Shown in pieces: positions 12,591-17,201 of a DNA stretch of 17,201 nucleotides (position 1 is the first letter of the stretch; every line of letters starts with the position of its first letter). The notes below the pieces were generated by a model. It saw only the letters and a program-made list of their open reading frames with translations. It searched no databases and was not told the origin of the DNA. Both the position numbers and the translations under genes were made by a program. The DNA comes from Chloroflexota bacterium (lineage in GTDB: Bacteria; Chloroflexota; UBA6077): NCBI GenBank assembly GCA_021788565.1, contig JAJYKO010000024.1:1-17201 (forward strand). Reading direction: 5' to 3'.

Positions 12591-12809
12591 CTACCTCCTT
12601 CTCGGGACCACAACGGCGAGCAGAATTAACGCTGCGCCTACCATTAGGCCGAGATCGACTGGTGGACTCAGTGGCGACCAGTTGCTCAGCGGTGCGGCCG
12701 ATGTGGAGCTGGCGTAATAGTCCTGCCAGCTGACGGGGACGCTGCCGGGCTCGCCGGCCGGAGTCCCCGCCCCTGTAACTATGTCCGATGGAGACACCAC
12801 GATCTGCAT
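12591..12809 (-). CDS. 72-aa tail-anchored protein
   Basis: ATG 12809 follows AGGAGGT. The first 48 residues are polar and proline-rich (SDIVTGAGTPAGEPGSVPVS, WQDYYASSTSAAPLSNW), the end is one membrane helix (LGLMVGAALILLAVVV), and the last four residues are PRRR, positive inside. It lies between two other tail-anchored genes with gaps of three to five bases. Size and shape suit a minor coat or virion membrane protein. No family recognised. Confidence 0.65.
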   Translation of the reverse strand: MQIVVSPSDIVTGAGTPAGEPGSVPVSWQDYYASSTSAAPLSNWSPLSPPVDLGLMVGAALILLAVVVPRRR

Positions 12810-12812
12810 CTC

Positions 12813-13568
12813 CTACCTCCTCTTCCCGCCGAAGAGCCACATGAGCAGCCCGCCACCGACAAGTGCCTGGACGGGATTGGCCTGCACCCAACCGCTGATG
12901 CCGGCGAGGCTCGCGTCCAGCGATGCCGGTACGGCTGTCGCCGCACCCGGGCCCCCCGTGGATGTGCCCTGGCTGGGGTTAGAGACGTTCACTGTGGTGG
13001 TTCCACCGCCACTGCTGCTGGGCATCCCGATGGCGTCGTTGTGCTGCGCGGCCCATACCTGGGACGCGAGGGCACCGTAGGCCGCCTCGAACTGCGACTG
13101 GATCGCCGCGCTCTGGCTCGAGAGCGATTGTCCGTCGGAGGCGACGGTCGGGCTGGAGGGGCTCACGTTGACTGTGATGTTCCCCGCCGCCGGGGCGGCC
13201 GGCTGCTGCACGCTCTGTCCCTGGCTTCCCTGGGGCTTGTTGCCCAGGAGACCCTCGATCCAGGCCGCCTGTATCAAGCTAGGCGAGACCCCTGCCGAGG
13301 TGGGCTCGTAGGTTCCCGCCTTCGACTCGGCCACGGTGAGCTGTTGGGCGGCGGTCGGTCCCCCGGCGGGGATGTTCGCGGGATTGGTCTGGATGGACTG
13401 GGCCGCCGCGTTCACCGCCGCCTGGGTCGCCTGGCTATCGCTGCCCCCGCTCTTCTTGCTGGACTGGTAGGCGGAGATGCCGGCTGCCTGCGCGGCCGAG
13501 CCCGGCACCTGGTTATCGATGCCCGGGATGCCATATTGCCTGTTCGGATCGCCGAATTCATTCGACAT
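12813..13568 (-). CDS. Ala/Ser/Gln-rich tail-anchored protein, 251 aa
   Basis: ATG 13568 is preceded by GGGGGG. The protein is low in charge and rich in Ala, Ser, Gln and Gly, with two related beta-like segments (ITVNVSPSSPTVAS and TTTVNVSNPSQGTS) flanking a helix (AIQSQFEAAYGALASQVW). It ends with NPVQALVGGGLLMWLFGGKRR-type sequence, a single membrane helix with a basic tail. It follows the glucosaminidase. It may be an elongated structural or fibre-like membrane protein. No family recognised. Confidence 0.65.
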   Translation of the reverse strand: MSNEFGDPNRQYGIPGIDNQVPGSAAQAAGISAYQSSKKSGGSDSQATQAAVNAAAQSIQTNPANIPAGGPTAAQQLTVAESKAGTYEPTSAGVSPSLIQAAWIEGLLGNKPQGSQGQSVQQPAAPAAGNITVNVSPSSPTVASDGQSLSSQSAAIQSQFEAAYGALASQVWAAQHNDAIGMPSSSGGGTTTVNVSNPSQGTSTGGPGAATAVPASLDASLAGISGWVQANPVQALVGGGLLMWLFGGKRR

Positions 13569-13579
13569 CTCGGTCCCCC

Positions 13580-14146
13580 CTAATCGCCGATCAGCCAGAT
13601 GATGGCCAGTAGCCCGATCCCCAGGGCCACGGCTCCCTTGCTGGGGAACCCCGTCCCCCCGTTGATGCCGCTGCCGCTACCGGACCCACCCGCCAGCGGC
13701 GCCGCCCCGAGCGACCCGCCGATCATGGGCTGGATGGTGTTCTCGGCGAGGCTGATGATCTTGACCGCCCAGCTGGGGTCGGTCGCGTATCCTGCGGCGT
13801 TAATATCGCGCAGGAACTGGCGCCAGTCGCCAGAGTTTTGGAATGCGGTCCAGGCGGACTGGTAGCGTCCACCGCTGACAAGCGAAACGAAGCTCTCGAA
13901 AGCCGCCTCCGGGCTGGAATAGGTTTGGAAGCTGGCGACCGTTGGCACGGACTGGCCGCTGACCTGTTCCCACGTAGACGCGATGAGCCCGCTGCCCTTG
14001 ATGCCGAAGAGCTCGTTCCCACCGGCGGCCCCCCAGTTGCTCTCGCTGGCCGCGATGGCAATGAAGGCAGCTGCCGGTATTCCCGTCTGTTGCTCGTACT
14101 GCTGGGCAACCGGCAAAAGGCTGCTCACGAAGTCCTGGTGGCTCAA
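13580..14146 (-). CDS. membrane-anchored glucosaminidase (peptidoglycan hydrolase)
   Basis: The first 135 residues match bacterial N-acetylglucosaminidase domains of the Flg J/LytG type: DFVSSLLPVAQQYEQQTGIP, AAASESNWGAAGGNELFGIK with the catalytic E, FQTYSSPEAAFESFVSLV, and a final YATDPSWAVKI(I)SL repeat signature. A Gly/Ser-rich linker leads to a C-terminal membrane helix (GAVALGIGLLAIIWLIGD). TTG 14146 has GGAG nine bases upstream. No signal peptide is present. A muralytic enzyme held by a C-terminal anchor in a late operon recalls the entry enzymes of membrane-containing phages, such as PRD1 P7, more than a free endolysin. Cell-wall hydrolysis is well supported; where it sits is inferred. 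Confidence 0.85.
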   Translation of the reverse strand: MSHQDFVSSLLPVAQQYEQQTGIPAAAFIAIAASESNWGAAGGNELFGIKGSGLIASTWEQVSGQSVPTVASFQTYSSPEAAFESFVSLVSGGRYQSAWTAFQNSGDWRQFLRDINAAGYATDPSWAVKIISLAENTIQPMIGGSLGAAPLAGGSGSGSGINGGTGFPSKGAVALGIGLLAIIWLIGD

Positions 14147-14170
14147 TCGCTCGCTCTCCGTTCTTGGGCC

Positions 14171-14284
14171 TTAATGGCCCGTCTCCGGCCCCGCTACGGC
14201 CAGGGCCAGGGCCGCGGCGGTGTCGCTCGCCCCCGTCTGGGCCTGAGCCGCCCTGGCATCGGCAATGGCGCTGGGGGGAATCAT
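14171..14284 (-). CDS. 37-aa Ala-rich small ORF
   Basis: ATG 14284 lies three bases after the stop of the upstream gene. The product is MIPPSAIADARAAQAQTGAS followed by an Ala-rich helix (DTAAALALAVAGPETGH). No good ribosome site is present, so translation would rely on coupling. It fills the gap before the glucosaminidase. No family recognised; it may be untranslated. Confidence 0.4.
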   Translation of the reverse strand: MIPPSAIADARAAQAQTGASDTAAALALAVAGPETGH

Positions 14285-14287
14285 CAG

Positions 14288-14533
14288 CTAAACCAGCGTT
14301 GCCTGTTGAGCCTTGAAGGCCGCAATCACGCCTGGCGTCCACACCGCCCCGGCGATCGCGATCACGCGTGGATCCTCAGCCGATATATCCTGTCCAGGCA
14401 CCAGGCAATGACGGTGATAAGCCCGCGCCACCACCTCTGGACCATCCGTGATCAGCCTCCCCTCGCGCACCTGAATTTGCCCCTGGTCCAACACTTCAAT
14501 TTTGTCAATAGATCGGATCATCGCTAGTGCCAT
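14288..14533 (-). CDS. 81-aa fibre-associated phage protein
   Basis: ATG 14533 follows GGGAGAG; a longer reading from 14698 overlaps the fibre gene and is rejected. The product (IRSIDKIEVLDQGQIQVREG, ARAYHRHCLVPGQDISAEDP, VWTPGVIAAFKAQQA) matches a short protein that commonly follows tail-fibre or structural genes in phages, with the YHR...L.PG.D.S.ed..V...... WTP.VI.AY.aQ pattern. That comparison is from memory, and the function is not established. It begins 18 bases after the fibre gene stop. Confidence 0.7.
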   Translation of the reverse strand: MALAMIRSIDKIEVLDQGQIQVREGRLITDGPEVVARAYHRHCLVPGQDISAEDPRVIAIAGAVWTPGVIAAFKAQQATLV

Positions 14534-14550
14534 TACCGTATCTCTCCCAA

Positions 14551-15162
14551 TCATGCCGAGGTGCGATAGAAGGCCATCAAAGATAGGTTCTTGCCGGACA
14601 TGTCCGCGTTCGTGATATGGGCACCCGTGGGCGTCCAAAGGAGGAGATGCTGGAACGTCGCTTCCGTGGACACGGTCAACGCACCGTAGGTGGTCCATAC
14701 TGCGCAGCCGCCGTTCGCGTTGTATGGCGAGACGAAGGGCAACCCTCCTATGACGGCATTGCTCCCATCCGCTGTCGTCGGGTAGGTGATGTAGCCCTGG
14801 ATCACCACCAGCTGGCCTACCTTGATGTAGGCCGACTCCGACGTTGTGAGTGTGAGGCCTGCCCCGCTGCCGTCCGTGGGAGTCCAGGTTCCCTCCTCGT
14901 AGTCGTCCAACGTATTGGGGTCGCTGGACGGGACTTGCGTGGCGGGAAAAGCGATCTGGCCGCCAGCCAGGGTGAGCAGACCGGAGATGGTCACCGCATT
15001 CAGCTGGGGCCCGTAGCTCAGACTTGCCCAGGCCGTGGCCCCGTCGCCGATCTTGATCTGCCCCGTGTCGGTCTCGACGCCTACCTCTCCCTGAGCCAGG
15101 GTAGGGTTGACGGAGGTCCAGTTCGCGGCCGTGTCGCGCCGCAGTTTGATGGTCGTGCTCAT
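14551..15162 (-). CDS. receptor-binding fibre protein with Mtd-like N-terminus
   Basis: Residues 1-52 (STTIKLRRDTAANWTSVNPT, LAQGEVGVETDTGQIKIGDG, ATAWASLSYG) are the N-terminal attachment domain of major tropism determinant and many tail-fibre proteins. The remaining 150 residues are beta-rich (EEGTWTPTDGSGAGLTLTTS, YIKVGQLVVIQGYITYP, NGGCAVWTTYGALTVST) and resemble a trimeric knob or head-binding domain used in fibres. ATG 15162 follows GGAGGAGG. It probably binds the host surface, with the beta-helix protein as neighbour. No diversity-generating reverse transcriptase is in the window. The N-terminal call is firm; the receptor is unknown. Confidence 0.85.
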   Translation of the reverse strand: MSTTIKLRRDTAANWTSVNPTLAQGEVGVETDTGQIKIGDGATAWASLSYGPQLNAVTISGLLTLAGGQIAFPATQVPSSDPNTLDDYEEGTWTPTDGSGAGLTLTTSESAYIKVGQLVVIQGYITYPTTADGSNAVIGGLPFVSPYNANGGCAVWTTYGALTVSTEATFQHLLLWTPTGAHITNADMSGKNLSLMAFYRTSA

Positions 15163-15174
15163 GACTTCCTCCTC

Positions 15175-16122
15175 CTACTGGGCGGCTGGGCCGCCGTCGA
15201 TCGCGTTCAGGGGACTGGCCGAGGCCGCCCCACCATCAGTGGTCGCCGAAGCAGTGGACGAGGCCCACCCGCCGTCCACCTGACCGGATGCGGCAGCCCC
15301 GCCGTCGATGACCGCGACCACGCCGCCGATCAGGATCGAGCTCGCCCCGATCAGGCTGGCCGTGCCGACCACGTTGCCCACGCAGGAGCCCATCACGAAG
15401 TTCCGGTCGCAGCTCGTGCCCGCGATCTCGATGAAGCCGAACTCCTGGGTCTTGGCGACCTGATCGTCGGTGCCGATGAGGGTGAGGCTGGTGTCGGTGG
15501 TACCGACGGAGTTGGCGTCTTCGTCCAGGGCGAGACCGCTCCCTGCAACCCGCTGGCCGTTGTTCAGCGCGATGAGCGTCCCCGTGGCGAAGCTGCAGCC
15601 CTCAATGTGGGCTCCGTGGGCTCCGTTGGAGGCCGACCGAGCCCCCGTTAGGACCGGCCGATCGCAGTCGGTCAGCAGCACCCCGTCGTCGTAGCAGTTC
15701 TGGACGGCGACCGCGATGATTGCGTCGGGGCAGTTCACCAGGCGGATCCCGTTGCCCCCCGTCCTCTGGTTCGCCCTGTTCCCGTCGATGGTGCCGCCGC
15801 CGGTTATCCGGATCCCCGTGTTCCCATTGACGGTGTCGGCGTTAGTGATGACGTCGGCGTTGGCTCCGTCCATCAGCTTCAGGGTGCAGCCCGTGGGAAT
15901 CACCAGCTCGAGGTTGCTAGGAATGGGGATGGATCCGGACACCGGAACGGTGCCCGGGGCGAGCTCCACCACGCCGGCCCCAAGGGCGAGGGCCACGTTG
16001 ATGCTCTTCCTGATGGCCCCGAGGTCATCCGAGTTGCCGTTGGCCTGGAGACCGTAATCCCCGGCATATACCCGGCCGAGCAGCCCCTCGGCATTGTTCG
16101 CCCTGTTGGAGAGAATGCTCAT
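15175..16122 (-). CDS. right-handed beta-helix spike (pectate lyase-like)
   Basis: The 315-residue protein has a pectate-lyase-superfamily start (about 15-60: YAGDYGLQANGNSDDLGAIR). Repeating beta-helix turns follow from about 60 to 260 (GIRITGGGTIDGNRANQRTG, GIRLVNCPDAIIAVAVQNCY, GAHIEGCSFATGTLIALNNG). The C-terminus has four DGG motifs spaced 10, 13 and 13 residues apart. This fold is typical of tailspikes that bind or cut surface polysaccharide; no catalytic acid pair can be assigned. ATG 16122 follows GGAG about ten bases upstream. It is adjacent to the fibre gene, so the two may share an adhesion complex. Confidence 0.85.
   Translation of the reverse strand: MSILSNRANNAEGLLGRVYAGDYGLQANGNSDDLGAIRKSINVALALGAGVVELAPGTVPVSGSIPIPSNLELVIPTGCTLKLMDGANADVITNADTVNGNTGIRITGGGTIDGNRANQRTGGNGIRLVNCPDAIIAVAVQNCYDDGVLLTDCDRPVLTGARSASNGAHGAHIEGCSFATGTLIALNNGQRVAGSGLALDEDANSVGTTDTSLTLIGTDDQVAKTQEFGFIEIAGTSCDRNFVMGSCVGNVVGTASLIGASSILIGGVVAVIDGGAAASGQVDGGWASSTASATTDGGAASASPLNAIDGGPAAQ
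15178..15312 (-). repeat. DGG motif repeats at the spike C-terminus
   Basis: The last 45 residues of the beta-helix protein contain four DGG motifs (IDGGAA, VDGGWA, TDGGAA, IDGGPA) with spacing of 10, 13 and 13 residues. They lie outside the main helix turns. Similar DGG repeats occur at the end of some phage tail fibres and may form a trimer stem. The repeats are clear at the protein level but diverged in DNA. Confidence 0.6.
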
Positions 16123-16141
16123 AGCTCACTCGCTCCTATCG

Positions 16142-16540
16142 CTAGATGCCGACCGACGAAGGACCTGGCGCCCCGACCTGCAGAGCGGCCGGAGCCGGCT
16201 GGGGCTTCTCGCCTGCCAGCAGCGCCTGGATGGGGTTTAGACGCATCTCCGCGGGCAGGTTGCGCTCGTAGAGCGTGACCATCCCCGCGGCCGCAACCGC
16301 GGAGAAAGCGACGGGCGCCCAGGAGCGCGCCACGAGGCTTAGACCTGTTCCCAGCGCGATGCTGAATATGGTAGCCGGAAGGTAGCCGCTGCGAAGCTGG
16401 GCGACCTTCTTGGCCACGTCCCCCGAATTCGAGTCCAGAGTGAACGCCTTCACCGTGAACGTCGAGGGAAGGAACGAGGAATACGCGTGCGCGCTCTCGG
16501 CCGCGGCCACCGCGGAGAGGGCTATAGTGTCCCGATCCAT
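16142..16540 (-). CDS. two-helix membrane protein, 132 aa
   Basis: ATG 16540 has AAGG immediately upstream and GGGGGT further off, so its ribosome site is mediocre. Two hydrophobic helices are seen at about 53-70 (YLPATIFSIALGTGLSLV) and 76-92 (PVAFSAVAAAGMVTLYE). The N-terminal 45 residues are polar (SAHAYSSFLPSTFTVKAF), and the C-terminus is Pro/Ala rich. No family is recognised. It is the only protein in the late module with two spans, and could be an integral virion or assembly membrane protein. Confidence 0.65.
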   Translation of the reverse strand: MDRDTIALSAVAAAESAHAYSSFLPSTFTVKAFTLDSNSGDVAKKVAQLRSGYLPATIFSIALGTGLSLVARSWAPVAFSAVAAAGMVTLYERNLPAEMRLNPIQALLAGEKPQPAPAALQVGAPGPSSVGI

Positions 16541-16561
16541 CCTTATGCGACCCCCTTCTTC

Positions 16562-17185
16562 CTACGGCCCGACGGTACCCTGGGCCGAAACCTTGGTCGT
16601 GCAGCTCGCCCCGCCCGCGTCTACCACGATGTTCAGGGCCGTGTTGACGCTACCCTTGAGGGGCAGCGTGAACTCGAAGTCGATTACCCCCTGGGTGCCC
16701 CCTGCCTGCCCCACGTAGGATCCCCATATCGCCGTGGCCCCGTCCTGTACCTCCACCTTGGTGCCGGCAGCCGGGGCCGCCCCGCTCCAGGAGACCGTGA
16801 GGCCCGAGAGGTAGTTGCGCAGGCTCGCTCCCGCGGCTGCCTGGGTAACGGTCTGGGCCGTGTTGGCGGTCGAGGTCCCGTACAGGTTCCAGCTGCAGGG
16901 TGCCGGCAGGTTCACCAGCCAGCCGTAAGTGGTGTTGATCACACCCGCCAGGAGCTTCACCAGGCCGCGGAGTTTACCGGAGATAGTCCCGGCCGCATCG
17001 GTGATTACCGCGGCATCCGCCTGGGCGCCCACGGTCGCGCTGGCCCCGTCGGCCTCGGTTACTGCTGCGGAGCCGTTCACGACTACCGGCCAGGCGCTCG
17101 CCCCGCCCGCGTTGGGGCTTCCCTGATTGCTGGTGGTCGTACCGGAGATCGACGCGTTGATGGTCGCCTGATTCGGGGGGCTCAC
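16562..17185 (-). CDS. beta-sandwich phage structural protein, 207 aa
   Basis: GTG 17185 is preferred because AGGGGG lies six bases upstream; an in-frame GTG at 17200 is at the window edge. The product is Ala/Gly/Thr rich. It has a linker-like N-terminus (ATINASISGTTTSNQGSPNA), a KLRGLVKLLAGVI helix near residue 75, and a C-terminal beta domain (GASLRNYLSGLTVSWSG, KVEVQDGATAIWGSYVG, TLPLKGSVNTALNIVV). The C-terminal pattern resembles a domain common in phage structural proteins (from memory: SLRNYltdlqv...DG...iw...f..PL.gs.NTA). It is probably a virion or fibre component. It is the first late gene seen; more lie to the right. Confidence 0.7.
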   Translation of the reverse strand: MSPPNQATINASISGTTTSNQGSPNAGGASAWPVVVNGSAAVTEADGASATVGAQADAAVITDAAGTISGKLRGLVKLLAGVINTTYGWLVNLPAPCSWNLYGTSTANTAQTVTQAAAGASLRNYLSGLTVSWSGAAPAAGTKVEVQDGATAIWGSYVGQAGGTQGVIDFEFTLPLKGSVNTALNIVVDAGGASCTTKVSAQGTVGP

Positions 17186-17201
17186 CAGTGTCCCCCTCAC
17201 C

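Noticed and set aside
12586..12891. Upstream extension of the 171-aa gene
   Set aside because: It overlaps the 72-aa gene out of frame and is Arg-rich; ATG 12585 has a strong GGAGGT site.
14551..15162. Diversity-generating retroelement target, suggested by the Mtd-like N-terminus
   Set aside because: No reverse transcriptase or template repeat is seen in the window, and only the attachment domain resembles Mtd.
14617..15651. 344-codon plus-strand open frame opposite the fibre and spike genes
   Set aside because: The opposite strand encodes recognisable Mtd-like and beta-helix proteins; the plus frame is Arg/Gly-rich shadow.

Overview
The window is a compact, high-GC stretch of a temperate phage or virus-like element, probably from a high-GC bacterium. 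Shine-Dalgarno sites of the AGGAGG type sit before most genes, GTG and TTG starts are common, and many genes overlap as ATGA or TGATG. I cannot name the host phylum from sequence alone. No tRNA, rRNA or CRISPR array was seen.

Layout: positions 1-4953 carry only plus-strand genes and positions 5019-17201 only minus-strand genes, so two modules converge near 4954-5018. The left (early) module holds a small zinc-binding protein, a DNA polymerase X-like nucleotidyltransferase, a DnaD-like replication initiator, a DnaC-like helicase loader, a DUF2786 protein and several small unknown proteins. The initiator gene contains an in-frame array of 6-bp repeats followed by five G-runs, which I read as a candidate origin of replication inside the initiator gene, as in lambda O.

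The middle (5019-6547) is a minus-strand lysogeny cassette: a small basic antitoxin-like protein, a PIN-domain protein and a tyrosine integrase. Just beyond the integrase stop is a 26-codon fragment matching the C-terminal helix-turn-helix of a serine resolvase, possibly part of an attachment site.

The right (late) module is transcribed from the right edge towards 6611. From upstream to downstream it encodes a beta-rich structural protein, a two-helix membrane protein, a beta-helix spike, a collar/fibre protein with an Mtd-like N-terminus, a fibre-associated small protein, a membrane-anchored glucosaminidase, four more single-span membrane proteins, a DUF6582-like protein, a PLD nuclease, a zinc-knuckle protein, small highly basic proteins, a short tail-anchored protein, a P-loop ATPase of FtsK/HerA or Zot type, another tail-anchored protein, a basic peptide and a holin-like protein.

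The late module has no recognisable terminase, portal, tape measure or major capsid protein. It has about nine membrane proteins, mostly with one C-terminal anchor, and a packaging-type ATPase. That is more like a membrane-containing virion (PRD1 or sphaerolipovirus style) than a tailed phage, although the fibre genes look like those of tailed phages and the capsid gene may lie beyond the right edge. Seven or more late proteins share an R-x-N-P or similar basic-NP signature. The membrane-virion idea is a hypothesis; the module structure, repeats and signature are visible directly.
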